Assembly: GCF_018138715.1 (NCBI RefSeq)
Contig: NZ_JAGSHX010000006.1
Coordinates: forward strand, 248,001 to 312,000
Direction of reading: 5' to 3'
DNA length: 64,000 nucleotides
Origin: Streptomyces asiaticus
GTDB taxonomy: Bacteria; Actinomycetota; Actinomycetes; Streptomycetales; Streptomycetaceae
Part shown: positions 43,030 through 51,910 of the stretch, in pieces
How positions within the stretch are numbered: position 1 is the first letter of the stretch
Layout of the letters: every line of letters starts with the position of its first letter
Notes under the pieces: generated by a model
What the model saw: the letters and a program-made list of their open reading frames with translations, nothing else
Database searches by the model: none
Told to the model about the DNA's origin: nothing
Made by a program: the position numbers and the translations under genes

Positions 43030-43869
43030 GTGAACAGCAATCCCGATCGTCCTCCCCCGGTGCATGCCCCGGAACTCCTCAAGGGGCAGAAGGCGCTGGT
43101 GACCGGGGCGAACTCGGGGATCGGAAAGGCCACCGCGATCGCCCTGGGGCGCTCCGGCGCCGATGTGGTGGTCAACTACGCCAGTGACCGGCCGGCCGCC
43201 GAGGCCGTCGTCGCCGAGATCCAGAGCCACGGTGTGCGGGCCTATGCCCATCAGACGGATGTCTCCCAGGAGGACCAGGTCATCGACATGGTGTCCACCA
43301 TGGTCGACCGCCTGGGCACCATCGACATCCTCGTCGCCAACGCGGGGCTCCAGCGGGACGCGCCCACGGTCGAGATGACGCTCGAGGCGTGGCAGAAGGT
43401 CATCTCCGTCAATCTCACCGGCCAGTTCCTGTGCGCCCGGGAGGCCATCAAGGAGTTCCTGCGGCGCGGCGTGGTCCCGGAGGTGTCCCGGTCGGCCGGG
43501 AAGGTCATCTGCATGAGCTCGGTGCACCAGACGATCCCCTGGGCCGGCCATGTGAACTACGCGTCGTCCAAGGGCGGCGTGGCAATGCTGGCCCAGACCC
43601 TGGCCCAGGAGTTCGCACCCCACAGGATCCGGGTGAACGCGATCGCGCCGGGCGCCATCAAGACCCCGATCAACCGCAGCGCCTGGCAGACCCCCGAGGC
43701 GCGCGCCTCCCTCCTGGAACTCATCCCGTACGGCCGTATCGGCGACCCCCTGGACATCGCGAACGCCGCCGTCGTCCTGGCCTCCGACCTGTGCGACTAC
43801 ATGGTGGGGACCACCCTTTACGTCGACGGTGGCATGACCCTCTTCCCGGGTTTCGCCACGGGTGGCTGA
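43030..43869 (+). CDS. SDR-family oxidoreductase (glucose 1-dehydrogenase-like)
   Basis: 279 residues. The Rossmann motif is ALVTGANSGIGKATA, then NAG in ILVANAGLQ, the catalytic Ser in ICMSSVHQ and the Tyr-x3-Lys in NYASSKGG, with IAPGAIKTPIN at the end of the core. The pattern resembles bacterial glucose 1-dehydrogenases of stress regulons. The polar N-terminal 20 residues are an extension. GTG 43030 has AAGGAG upstream. Confidence 0.9.
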   Translation: MNSNPDRPPPVHAPELLKGQKALVTGANSGIGKATAIALGRSGADVVVNYASDRPAAEAVVAEIQSHGVRAYAHQTDVSQEDQVIDMVSTMVDRLGTIDILVANAGLQRDAPTVEMTLEAWQKVISVNLTGQFLCAREAIKEFLRRGVVPEVSRSAGKVICMSSVHQTIPWAGHVNYASSKGGVAMLAQTLAQEFAPHRIRVNAIAPGAIKTPINRSAWQTPEARASLLELIPYGRIGDPLDIANAAVVLASDLCDYMVGTTLYVDGGMTLFPGFATGG

Positions 43870-43915
43870 GCGGAGGCCGGGGCGCGGCGGGCGGAGTTCG
43901 GGAAGACTGGCGCGC

Positions 43916-44557
43916 ATGCCCGAGACTCCGGTTTCCCTCATCCACCCCGTGCCCTACTACGCCCAGTGGGAGTCGCCCGACCTGGTGCCCGACATCATCG
44001 CGGGCACCAGGTCGGCGGCCGACGATCCGCGGTGGCAGAAGTCCGGGGCCGCGAGCCCGGAGGAGTACGCGTTCTGGTCGTGGCGGCTGTGCGGGATGGC
44101 GTGTCTGCGCATGGCGCTGGACCACTGGCGCGGCAGCGCGCCACCCGCGGTCACGCTCGCCGAGGAGTGTGTCGAGGCGGGGGCGTATGTGCGCCACCCG
44201 GACCGGGTGGAGGGGCTCATCTACGCCCCGTTCGCCGCCTACGCGCGGCGGCGCTGGGAGCTGTTCGCCGAGTCCCGGCCACGGCTTTCGGCCGAGGAGC
44301 TGCCGGGACATCTCGCGGCCGGACGGCTGGCGATGCTCTCCGTCCACCCCTCCCTGCGCACCCTGGACCCGCGGCCACCGCACCGGGGCGGCCATCTGGT
44401 GCTGGCCGTCGGCGCCACCGCGGACCATCTCCTCGTGCACAATCCGTCGGGTTTCCCGGACGGCTCCCAGCGCTTCGCCGAGGTCCCCTGGGGCGACCTC
44501 GGGCGGTTCTACGCGGGGCGCGGTGTCCTGCTCGGGCCGGGCGAGCCCCGGTCGTAG
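43916..44557 (+). CDS. C39-like papain-fold protein
   Basis: 213 residues without a signal peptide. It has the double-glycine-peptidase-like layout: IHPVPYYAQWESPD at the start, a catalytic cysteine in WRLCGMACLRMALDHW, and a histidine in GGHLVLAVGATADHLLVHNPSGF. This fits peptidase C39-like family 2. No bacteriocin precursor or ABC exporter is nearby, so its role is unclear. ATG 43916 lacks a strong ribosome binding site; a 54-base longer in-frame start at 43862 overlaps the SDR stop. Confidence 0.8.
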   Translation: MPETPVSLIHPVPYYAQWESPDLVPDIIAGTRSAADDPRWQKSGAASPEEYAFWSWRLCGMACLRMALDHWRGSAPPAVTLAEECVEAGAYVRHPDRVEGLIYAPFAAYARRRWELFAESRPRLSAEELPGHLAAGRLAMLSVHPSLRTLDPRPPHRGGHLVLAVGATADHLLVHNPSGFPDGSQRFAEVPWGDLGRFYAGRGVLLGPGEPRS

Positions 44558-44583
44558 GGCTCGCGCCGCGCGGTCCGCCCGCC

Positions 44584-44633
44584 ACCCGGCCGTATCACTC
44601 GTGCGCACCGTTGTGGTTTCCGCGCGGCCGGGT
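44584..44633 (+). terminator. Possible long-loop hairpin
   Basis: Nine-base arms, ACCCGGCCG and its complement, 32 bases apart, downstream of the C39-like gene. The loop is large, so the call is tentative. Confidence 0.35.
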
Positions 44634-44681
44634 ACCCATGTGGTTCCCGCAGTCATCCACGCACCGCCCCAGGGAGCCGCA

Positions 44682-45509
44682 GTGAAGTTCGGCGTATCCA
44701 CGTTCGTCACCGACCAGGGCATCCGGCCCGCCCCCTTGGGGCGGGCCCTGGAGGAGCGCGGTTTCGACGCGCTCTTCGTCGCCGAGCACAGCCATATCCC
44801 GGTGGAGCGCCGTACCCCCTATCCGGGTGGCGGGGACCTGCCGGAGGTCTACTACCGCACCCTCGACCCATTCGTGACACTGGCCGCGGTCGCCACGGTC
44901 ACCCGGCGTCTGCTGGTGGGCACCGGTGTCGCCCTGGTGGTGCAGCGGGACCCGATCATCACCGCGAAGGAAGTGTCCTCCCTCGACCTGATCTCGGACG
45001 GGCGGGCCGTCTTCGGGGTCGGCGCGGGCTGGAACCGCGAGGAGATGGAGAACCACGGCACCGATCCGTCCACCCGGGGCCGGCTGCTGGACGAGCGGCT
45101 GCGGGCCATCCGTGAGCTCTGGACGAAGGAGAAGGCCGAATTCCACGGGGAGTTCGTGAACTTCGACCCCGTCTTCCAGTGGCCCAAGCCGGTCCAGCAG
45201 CCGCATCCGCCCATCTATGTGGGCGGTGGCGGCGACGCCGCGTTCCGGCGGATCGCCGCCATCGGTGACGCCTGGCTGGCCAACAGCGGATCCCCCGAGG
45301 AGCTGCGCCCGCAGATCGAGCGGATGCGCGAGGTGGCGGGCCGCGAGGTGCCGGTGACGTTGTACGCGATGCCCGAGGACGCCGAGGTGGCCGAGGGGTA
45401 TCAGCGCATCGGGGTGGAGCGGGTGCTGTTCTATCTGCCGACGATGCCGGAGGCGAAGACGCTCGCACGGCTGGACTCGATGGCCGGGATCGCCGCCCGG
45501 TTCCGGTGA
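44682..45509 (+). CDS. F420-type luciferase-like oxidoreductase
   Basis: 275 residues, LLM class. It begins VKFGVSTFVTDQGI and has FDALFVAEHSHIP, LVGTGVALVVQRDPIITAKEVSSLD and VFGVGAGWNREEMENHG, the sequence style of the F420-dependent Rv2161c/TIGR03619 group. The adjacent PPOX-family gene, a group that also often uses F420, supports the cofactor choice. GTG 44682 follows AGGGAG. Confidence 0.87.
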   Translation: MKFGVSTFVTDQGIRPAPLGRALEERGFDALFVAEHSHIPVERRTPYPGGGDLPEVYYRTLDPFVTLAAVATVTRRLLVGTGVALVVQRDPIITAKEVSSLDLISDGRAVFGVGAGWNREEMENHGTDPSTRGRLLDERLRAIRELWTKEKAEFHGEFVNFDPVFQWPKPVQQPHPPIYVGGGGDAAFRRIAAIGDAWLANSGSPEELRPQIERMREVAGREVPVTLYAMPEDAEVAEGYQRIGVERVLFYLPTMPEAKTLARLDSMAGIAARFR

Positions 45510-45554
45510 GCCACCCGGTTCCGGTGAGCCGCCGGGTTCCGGTGAGCCGCCGGG
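45501..45554. repeat. Three tandem 18-bp repeats
   Basis: Each unit begins TTCCGGTGAGCC. The first carries the last codons and stop of the LLM gene; the array ends eight bases before the PPOX gene. Confidence 0.85.
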
Positions 45555-45561
45555 GGTCGCG

Positions 45562-45993
45562 ATGCCACAGCTGACGAGCGAGCGGGCGCGGGAGCGCTTC
45601 GTACGGGCCAGGCTGGCCCGGCTGGCCACCATCGGGGCCGGGGACCGCCCGCATCTGGTGCCGGTGGTCTTCGCGCTGACCGGCGACACGGTGGTGACGG
45701 CCGTCGACCACAAGCCGAAGCGGACGACACGGCTGAAGCGCCTGGACAACATCCGCGCCCACCCCGCCGTATGCCTCCTGGTGGACGACTACGACGAGAA
45801 CTGGGACCACCTGTGGTGGGCGCGGGCCGACGGCACGGCCCGCGTCCTGCCACCGGCGGACGAGTCGGCGGTGTCCGCGGACTACGTCCGGCTGCTCATG
45901 GACACCTACCCGGTCCAGTACCGGGACCGGCCGCCGCGCGGGCCGGTCGTGGAGATCACCGTCGGACGGTGGAGCGGCTGGCGGGCCGGATGA
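45562..45993 (+). CDS. PPOX-class F420-dependent protein (Rv0121c-like)
   Basis: 143 residues, split-barrel flavin/F420-binding fold: RFVRARLARLATIGAGDRPHLVPVVFAL, VDHKPKRTTRLKRLDNI, and the C-terminal DRPPRGPVVEITVGRWSGW. This matches the TIGR03668/Rv0121c group. It lies 52 bases after the LLM gene across the 18-bp repeat and is probably co-transcribed with it. Confidence 0.88.
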   Translation: MPQLTSERARERFVRARLARLATIGAGDRPHLVPVVFALTGDTVVTAVDHKPKRTTRLKRLDNIRAHPAVCLLVDDYDENWDHLWWARADGTARVLPPADESAVSADYVRLLMDTYPVQYRDRPPRGPVVEITVGRWSGWRAG

Positions 45994-46013
45994 GCCCACC
46001 GCCCGCGGGCGCG

Positions 46014-46391
46014 TCAGCGCACGGACTCCGCCATCCTCGCGAACTCACTGCCCAGCTGGGACATGGCGTGGCCGTACTCCTCCGCGGAGACGGCCTCCCG
46101 GAGCGTGGCGAGGACCGCCCGGACACCCCGGTCGGCCTCCGGTTCGGACAGCCCGGTGCGCTCGTGCACCCTGCGGACCGACTCCTCCGGGTCGAAGACC
46201 TCCATCTCCCCCGGCCCGCGCCGAAGGGACTCCCGGAGCTGTCCGGGCAGCTCCTGGGCGAGGTCGCGGGCCTCGCCCGCGCTCAGCCGGGCCGCCAGGG
46301 TCTCGAGCGTGGCGCGGGTGACATCCGCCGCCTCCTGCCGTGACAGCTGGGTGCGGTCCGCCACCGTCTGGAAGAACTCCCGGTCGTCCAT
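46014..46391 (-). CDS. DUF2267 family protein
   Basis: 125 residues, all helical. It begins MDDREFFQTVADRTQLSRQEAADVTRATLETLAARL and continues with LAQELPGQLRESL, the repeated DUF2267 pattern. Function unknown; the family is common near stress genes in actinobacteria. ATG 46391 has GGGAGG upstream; it is convergent with the PPOX gene. Confidence 0.85.
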   Translation of the reverse strand: MDDREFFQTVADRTQLSRQEAADVTRATLETLAARLSAGEARDLAQELPGQLRESLRRGPGEMEVFDPEESVRRVHERTGLSEPEADRGVRAVLATLREAVSAEEYGHAMSQLGSEFARMAESVR

Positions 46392-46540
46392 GTCGGGCCT
46401 CCCTCTGACGCGCACCAGGACACGGCCTCACCACCACCTTGCCATGCGGTTCCACTGCCCGCGAGGCGCTGGAACCGGCACGGAGGGACGATGGATCTGT
46501 GGGCTACGGCCATCGTGTCCCCCCGAGGAGGTGGACGACC

Positions 46541-47257
46541 ATGACTTACTCCTCCGACAGTCCGCAAGGAGCCGGGCAGCCGAGAGAGGAACCCTACGGC
46601 CGGCCGGGAGAGCGGCCCTCCGATGCGGGCAACCCCTACGCCACGATGCAGAACATGCTGTCCAACACCACCTGGCAGGTCCTGGTGACCGCGGGTCTGG
46701 TGGCGATCGCGCTCGGTATCATGGTGCTGGCGTGGCCGGGGCCCTCCCTGGTGGTGATCGGCGCCCTGTTCGGCGCGTATCTGCTGATCAGCGGGATCTT
46801 CCAGCTGGCCGGGGCCTTCGGTTCGCACATCCCGCGGCAGCTGCGCGTGCTGAGCTTCATCACCGGCGCGCTGAGTGTGATGCTGGGACTGCTCTGCTTC
46901 CGGGGACCGGCCCAGTCGATTCTGCTGCTCGCACTCTGGATCGGCTTCGCCTGGCTGATCCGGGGCGTGATGATGACCGCCATGGCGATATCCGGTGAGG
47001 ACATGCCCGCCCGGGGCTGGCAGGTGTTCCTCGGTGTGCTCACCATCCTGGGCGGGATCATCCTGATCGTGGCGCCCTTCGGCTCGATCACGGCGCTCAC
47101 CGTGGTGGCCGGTATCTGGCTGCTCGCGCTGGGCATCATCGAGATCATGCACGGCATCCAGCTGCGCAGCAGTCTCGGCGGACCCGGCGCCCCGCGCGCC
47201 GAGCACCGGGGGATGCACTTCCCCCGCTTCCGCTCGCAGCCACATCCTCAGGCGTAG
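46541..47257 (+). CDS. HdeD-like membrane protein (DUF308)
   Basis: 238 residues. A hydrophilic N-terminus of about 40 residues is followed by six transmembrane helices in pairs, for example QVLVTAGLVAIALGIMVLA and SLVVIGALFGAYLLISGIFQ, the DUF308/HdeD repeat. HdeD is linked to acid resistance in enterobacteria; the role here is unknown. ATG 46541 has GAGGAGG upstream. Confidence 0.87.
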   Translation: MTYSSDSPQGAGQPREEPYGRPGERPSDAGNPYATMQNMLSNTTWQVLVTAGLVAIALGIMVLAWPGPSLVVIGALFGAYLLISGIFQLAGAFGSHIPRQLRVLSFITGALSVMLGLLCFRGPAQSILLLALWIGFAWLIRGVMMTAMAISGEDMPARGWQVFLGVLTILGGIILIVAPFGSITALTVVAGIWLLALGIIEIMHGIQLRSSLGGPGAPRAEHRGMHFPRFRSQPHPQA

Positions 47258-47262
47258 TCCGG

Positions 47263-47296
47263 CCGCCGCGACGGCCACTCACGGCCGTCGCGGCGG
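47263..47296. terminator. Strong hairpin between convergent genes
   Basis: Fourteen-base-pair perfect stem (CCGCCGCGACGGCC with its complement), six-base loop, right after the HdeD-like gene and 60 bases past the small minus-strand gene. Confidence 0.85.
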
Positions 47297-47355
47297 ACCG
47301 CGGGCGATCAGGGTCAGGGGCTCCGGCTCGGGACGGGGTGATGGGGTGGGGTGTG

Positions 47356-47514
47356 TCAGCGGGTCTGCACCCACCACGCCATCAGACCGATGGCCGCGGT
47401 GCCGCACGCATACGAGGCGCCCCGGACGAAGTTGGCGGCGGCGAGTCGGCCGTATCGACGCCATCTGCTGCTGGAACGGCTGGGTACCGGCGGGCGAACC
47501 TCCATGGTGTGCAT
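47356..47514 (-). CDS. Small single-pass membrane protein
   Basis: 52 residues: a basic N-terminus (RRYGRL) and one hydrophobic segment, ASYACGTAAIGLMAWWVQ, near the C-terminus. ATG 47514 has GAAAGGGG upstream. A well-formed palindrome and AT-rich leader precede it, which supports a real gene. Function unknown. Confidence 0.6.
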   Translation of the reverse strand: MHTMEVRPPVPSRSSSRWRRYGRLAAANFVRGASYACGTAAIGLMAWWVQTR

Positions 47515-47537
47515 ATGGAGCCCCTTTCGTGAGCGTA

Positions 47538-47554
47538 CGGACAGTGACTGTCCG
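47538..47554. promoter_or_regulatory. 17-bp palindrome upstream of the small membrane gene
   Basis: CGGACAGT-G-ACTGTCCG, perfect eight-base arms, 24 bases before the ATG. A TATGCT on the minus strand about 40 bases further upstream could be a -10, which would put the palindrome in the leader. Confidence 0.5.
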
Positions 47555-47661
47555 ACACGGGGGAACGACGCGCTGGAGAAAGCATACAAAAGTGTGAACT
47601 TGCCCCATGCGTCGGACTCGCCGAAAAAATTCCTTTCGACACGATTTCAGGACATGGCCGG

Positions 47662-50427
47662 TCAGCGGGCCCTGGTGGCCGCGGGGACGGTGCGGGTAGC
47701 GGTGTTCCAGCCCGAGATCCGGACCGAGGGGGCCGAACCGCCCAGGTCCGCCGTGCGATAGGTGGCGGTGAGCGTCACCGACTCGCCCGGCCACAGGCTC
47801 ACCTCGTTGTCCGACCAGTGAACGGGCAGCACCGGCTTGCCCGAGCCGTTCACCAGATGGGCGTCCACGAGCAGTGCCGGTGTGCGTTCGCTCCCGGTGT
47901 TGCGCAGGGTGACGGTCGTGGTGGCGGTGGAGTCCGGCCCGCCGGTCGTGGTGGCGGTGGCGGACACCGGCGCCTCGGCCATGTCGTCGAGCCCGGTCAG
48001 ATCCGCGTACGAGGTGGTGGGGGTGTAGTACCAGTCGGTGTTGTCCCAGTCGAGCACGTCCTTCTCGGTGGAGAGCCAGTACACATTGCGGCTGACCTCC
48101 TTGCCCGCGCCATCGGTCAGCTGGAGCTTGACCAGATAGGCGCCGGACAGCCCGCTCACATCGGCCGGGACGGTGAGCGCGGTGGCCTTGCCACCGTCGC
48201 CCGGCACCCGCAGGCCGGTGGCGCTCTTGTCGAACTTCCGGGTGCCGTCGGGGGTGTAGAGGCTGACCCGGGCGGTGAGGCCGGTGGCGGCGGTGTGCTC
48301 GCTGTTGACCACGACCACCGAGCGGGAGTCGTAGGAGTACTGGATGTGCAGCGGCTCATTGGCCTTCTTGGCGCCGTAGTAGGCCCCGCCCTGGTCCAGA
48401 TAACGGTCGAAGAGCTGCCAGTGGAGCGAGGTCCAGCCGCTGTTGAGCATCCAGTGGACGACACCGGTGGCGGGCCGGGAGGTGTCGGAGAAGTTGCGCG
48501 CGTACGCCTCGAACTGGGCGCGCACCGCCTCGTACCGTGCCAGCCCCGCCTTGCGCACGTAGTCCGTCAGCCCGGTCGGCTTTCCGTAGCGGCCGATCAG
48601 CGCGTTGTCGAACAGCTTGAGGTCGCCGAAGGTGCCGGACGGGGACCGGTGGTACTGCTTGGCCGACGGATCCCGCCACAGGGTCTCCAGTTCGCTCGGG
48701 GACATCATGCAGCGGAGCGTGTCCAGGGTGGGGATGTCGGGTCCGGCGCTGGTCTCGGAGTTGAAGCCGGTGGCGCCGCCCTCCCGCTTGGCGTACCAGT
48801 AGTCCGGCGGCACCCAGTCATAGGGGCCGGTCATCTTCATGCCGGACTTCCCCAGCTTCGGGGAGGACTTGGCGGAGGCGGCGGGGATCACCGGGGTCGG
48901 CCAGTCCGCGGCCTCGAGGGCGTCCAGGTAGTCCTTCTCGATGGTGGCGTCGGGGGCGAAGTCACTGCCGATGAGGAAGGAGATGACGCTGGGGTGGTCG
49001 CGCAGCCGCGCGGCCTCGGCGGCCATCGAGTCCTTGGCGACCGCGTAGTCGGCGGGGGTCCACTTCTCCCCCGTCTCATCGCCGTTGACCTGGCCCTCCC
49101 ACTTGTCACAGCACTCCCAGCCGGGGAGGGTCAGGACGCCGTAGCGGTCGGCGAGGTCGAAGAACTCGTCCGGCTCGATATGGCCTTCGAGGCGGACGGT
49201 GTTCAGTCCCAGGTCGAGGGTGTACTTCAGCCGGTCCTCCACCGAGCGGGCGTCCCAGCGCAGAAACACATCGGGGGACCAGCCGCCCGCCTTGATGAGC
49301 AGCGGGCGTCCGTTGACGCGGTACTGGCGGGCACCGTCGGCGTTGAGCGGCGCCTTGACGTCGCGGATGCCGAAGCTGTGGTGGGCGGTGTCGGAGGGGG
49401 TGCTGGAGACGGTGGCGGTGAGGTCGAGGTCGTACATCGGCTGGTCGCCCATCCCGGCGGGCCACCACACCTTGGGCCGGTCCAGGCGCAGCTGGGGGAA
49501 GTCGGCGGGGGCGAAGGTGACGGCCTTGGTCTCGTGCGGGGCGAGCGGCACCGTACGGCTGATGGCGGCGGGGCCGGCCGTGCCGGAGACCGTGGCGGTG
49601 ACCTGCGAGGCGGAGTCGTTGCGGACCCGCGCCTTGACGGTGAGCTCGGCGGAGGCGAGCGATTCGGTGTCCAGCCGGGTCGTCACATGCGCGTCGCGCA
49701 GGGCCACCGGGCCGCCACGGCGGACCAGCACATCGCGGACGATGCCCATGTTCTCGTCGGGCGGGGGCTGGAGCCAGTCGATCCAGCCCATCGTGAGGTT
49801 CTTGCGCGGATCGTTGGGCTGGACGCGGAACGCCACCGTATTGGTCCCCGCCCTGACCAGGTCGGTGACGTCCAGCTCATGCTGGGTGTACGCACCGGCG
49901 ATCCGGTCCTTGGTGGCCACCTGGGCGCCGTTGACGTACACATCGGCGGCGGACACCACACCGCTGACGTCCAGATAGGTGCGGCGGGAGGTGTCGGCCA
50001 CGGTGAAGTCGCCGCGGTACCACCAGGGGACGGTGAAGTCGGCCGCGGGGATCTTCTTGAGGTTGGTCGAGTAGAACGGATCCGGGTACGTGTCGGCCGC
50101 GAGCAGCCCGGCGAGCACCGTCGACCTGGGCCCCACCGGATGCCAGCCGGAGGCGGGGTAGCCGGGGGTGGAGATGGCCGCGGGGGTGTCGGACACCTTG
50201 GCCGAGGACTGCGTGGCGAAGCCCGCGAGCGGGGTCGCGGTGCCCGGGGCCGCGCCCACCCGGGTCACCGGGGTCGGGCCGCCCGCCGCCGGTCCGCCGC
50301 CCGGGGGCGCGGCGCCCGTGGTGAGGGAGACGGTGAGGAGCAGGCCGCCGAGGGCGAGCGAGGCGGTCAGAGCGCGTCGGACGCGGGCTCGCGCCCGCCG
50401 CCGGAAGGGTGCCGGACGGAGGACCAC
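47662..50427 (-). CDS. csxA: Secreted GH2 exo-beta-D-glucosaminidase (CsxA type)
   Basis: 921 residues. A long basic n-region and a hydrophobic core (about 19-38) form the signal peptide. A jelly roll, an Ig-like domain and the GH2 barrel follow. In CsxA enzymes the acid/base is Asp rather than the Asn-Glu of other GH2 families; here it is IGSDFAPD (D489), and the nucleophile is NSETSAG (E558). WECCDKWEGQ and C-terminal beta-domains (RNTGSERTPALLV) also fit. It would release glucosamine from chitosan oligomers. GTG 50427 follows AGGGAGA. A ROK-like operator lies 30 bases upstream. Confidence 0.9.
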   Translation of the reverse strand: MVLRPAPFRRRARARVRRALTASLALGGLLLTVSLTTGAAPPGGGPAAGGPTPVTRVGAAPGTATPLAGFATQSSAKVSDTPAAISTPGYPASGWHPVGPRSTVLAGLLAADTYPDPFYSTNLKKIPAADFTVPWWYRGDFTVADTSRRTYLDVSGVVSAADVYVNGAQVATKDRIAGAYTQHELDVTDLVRAGTNTVAFRVQPNDPRKNLTMGWIDWLQPPPDENMGIVRDVLVRRGGPVALRDAHVTTRLDTESLASAELTVKARVRNDSASQVTATVSGTAGPAAISRTVPLAPHETKAVTFAPADFPQLRLDRPKVWWPAGMGDQPMYDLDLTATVSSTPSDTAHHSFGIRDVKAPLNADGARQYRVNGRPLLIKAGGWSPDVFLRWDARSVEDRLKYTLDLGLNTVRLEGHIEPDEFFDLADRYGVLTLPGWECCDKWEGQVNGDETGEKWTPADYAVAKDSMAAEAARLRDHPSVISFLIGSDFAPDATIEKDYLDALEAADWPTPVIPAASAKSSPKLGKSGMKMTGPYDWVPPDYWYAKREGGATGFNSETSAGPDIPTLDTLRCMMSPSELETLWRDPSAKQYHRSPSGTFGDLKLFDNALIGRYGKPTGLTDYVRKAGLARYEAVRAQFEAYARNFSDTSRPATGVVHWMLNSGWTSLHWQLFDRYLDQGGAYYGAKKANEPLHIQYSYDSRSVVVVNSEHTAATGLTARVSLYTPDGTRKFDKSATGLRVPGDGGKATALTVPADVSGLSGAYLVKLQLTDGAGKEVSRNVYWLSTEKDVLDWDNTDWYYTPTTSYADLTGLDDMAEAPVSATATTTGGPDSTATTTVTLRNTGSERTPALLVDAHLVNGSGKPVLPVHWSDNEVSLWPGESVTLTATYRTADLGGSAPSVRISGWNTATRTVPAATRAR

Positions 50428-50455
50428 GGATGTCTCCCTGAGGGCAGGCAGAGCA

Positions 50456-50483
50456 TTGGTTAAGTAGGTTTCCTAACAACCAA
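50456..50483. promoter_or_regulatory. Nested palindrome upstream of csxA, ROK-type operator candidate
   Basis: Outer arms TTGGTT and AACCAA flank an imperfect 19-base palindrome (GTTA-N11-TAAC, 50459-50477) containing AGGTTTCCTAAC. The AGGAAA/TTTCCT core recalls sites of ROK regulators of chitosanase genes in Streptomyces (CsnR), from memory rather than comparison. Confidence 0.5.
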
Positions 50484-50569
50484 CGGACCGTAGAGAGCTG
50501 AGCGAGCCATGTCAACCAGGCCGGCCGAGAAATGGCCCTTCCAGGCGAACACCGCGCATCCGGAAGGGC

Positions 50570-50595
50570 CGGGCGCGGAGCGCTGACGCTCCGCG
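50570..50595 (-). terminator. Terminator of the baeRF2 gene
   Basis: Eleven-base-pair perfect stem (GGCGCGGAGCG with its complement), CTGA loop, 33 bases past the stop on the minus strand. A second stem, GGCCCTTCC with its complement, lies at 50532-50568. Confidence 0.8.
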
Positions 50596-50627
50596 CCTGG
50601 TTCCCGCGCCCGGTCCCCGCACCTCGT

Positions 50628-51779
50628 TCAGGCGTGCCAGCGCAGCACCGCGCCCAGGCCCCCGGCCGGTCCCTGGAGTCCCTCGGGCACCACCAGCACC
50701 TCGGTGTCGGCCACCGTCGCGGACCGCATCAGCGCGTCGTCCGCGCGGGCGGGCTCGGGTGTTCTGACGCCCATGGCGCGCGCCTGGGAGCGCTGCACGG
50801 CCACCTGATCGGCGGCAGGACCGATCCACACCTCATGGCGCATATCGCCGCCCGCGTGCCCCAGCAGCAGCGTGGCCGCCTGGTGGCGGCGCATGGCCTC
50901 CACCACCGCCGGTACGCCCTCCGCCGCACCGCTGCTCGGCGGCCCGGTGCCGTCGTGTCCGCTCAGCGGTCCGCCGGGGCGGCCCCGCCCGGCGCGGAAG
51001 AGGTCGAGGACGGTCTCCAGATGGGCGCGGGCGTACTCCGCCCGGGCGTGGTCGATCTCCGCGTTCAGCTGCTCCGAGCAGCCGGCGGCCCTGCTGCCGT
51101 GGCGGGTCTCCTCCGTCTTGGCCCGCAGCGGCTCGGGCAGCCGGTCGCGTACGGCCCGGCGCTCGCGCGGGTCACCGGCCAGGATCAGCAGGTCGGCGTC
51201 GTTGTCCGTCCACTGCCGCATCAGCTCGTCGGCCACGCGGTCGGCGGTCTGCTCCCAGGTGTTCCCGACCCGGTTGCGGTAGTGCCACTCGTGGCGGTCG
51301 GCAGGCACCGACCGGTGGCCCCGGCCATGCGCCCTGCGGCCCCCGGCGCGCCCCGCCGGCCGGGCACCGGTGTCGTCGCGCAGCTCCAGATCGGCCCCCG
51401 CCTGGTCGACGAAGGCCACCAGACAGGCCGGCCACTCACCCCTGAACGCGGCCAGCGGCGCCACTCGCGGCAGCATCGACCAGGACGTGACCACATCGAT
51501 CGGGGACGTGGCCAGCGGCAGGTCGAGCACCACCTCGCCGTCCGTGGCGAACAGCGCCCGCCCCGCGGACGTCCTGGCCCATTGCTCACCGGCCAGCCGA
51601 TCGACCACCGCGTCACAGGTGGCGCGGTCGGCGCCCTGGCCGGTCAGCTGATCCGCCACGAACCGCTCCCGCAGCCTGCGCCGCCTGGGCGCGTCCTCCG
51701 TGCTGCGGGAGGTGTCCATGTACACGCCCGCCCATGGACCGGGGCGGTCGAACAACGGCTTCAGGAATCCAACGTCCAT
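50628..51779 (-). CDS. baeRF2-domain (Rv2629-like, eRF1/Vms1-fold) protein
   Basis: 383 residues. It begins MDVGFLKPLFDRPGPWAGVYMDTSR, the baeRF2 opening, and contains WHYRNRVGNTWEQTADRVADEL and a C-terminal eL30-like domain (VPAVVEAMRRHQAATLLLG, ADDALMRSATVADTEVLVV). The family is related to archaeal release factor aRF1. The mycobacterial relatives Rv2629/Msmeg1130 are ribosome-binding hibernation factors like Balon. No GGQ motif is visible. ATG 51779 has GGGGGAGG upstream. It is divergent from polX. Confidence 0.8.
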   Translation of the reverse strand: MDVGFLKPLFDRPGPWAGVYMDTSRSTEDAPRRRRLRERFVADQLTGQGADRATCDAVVDRLAGEQWARTSAGRALFATDGEVVLDLPLATSPIDVVTSWSMLPRVAPLAAFRGEWPACLVAFVDQAGADLELRDDTGARPAGRAGGRRAHGRGHRSVPADRHEWHYRNRVGNTWEQTADRVADELMRQWTDNDADLLILAGDPRERRAVRDRLPEPLRAKTEETRHGSRAAGCSEQLNAEIDHARAEYARAHLETVLDLFRAGRGRPGGPLSGHDGTGPPSSGAAEGVPAVVEAMRRHQAATLLLGHAGGDMRHEVWIGPAADQVAVQRSQARAMGVRTPEPARADDALMRSATVADTEVLVVPEGLQGPAGGLGAVLRWHA

Positions 51780-51896
51780 GACCTCCCCCAAACCCGGGGA
51801 CACCCACGGCAGAAACCGGTCGACCCGCCTCGCGCGGATCGCCGTTTCGCTCCTGACACCAGGATCCCTCCACCTCACCGGGATCGCCAGAGCCGA

Positions 51897-51902
51897 CTAA
51901 AA
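51897..51902 (+). promoter_or_regulatory. -10 element of a probable leaderless polX transcript
   Basis: TAAAAT ends nine bases before ATG 51911, placing the start site at or next to the start codon, and there is no ribosome binding site. No convincing -35 is seen. Confidence 0.45.
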
Positions 51903-51910
51903 TCGCTGTC

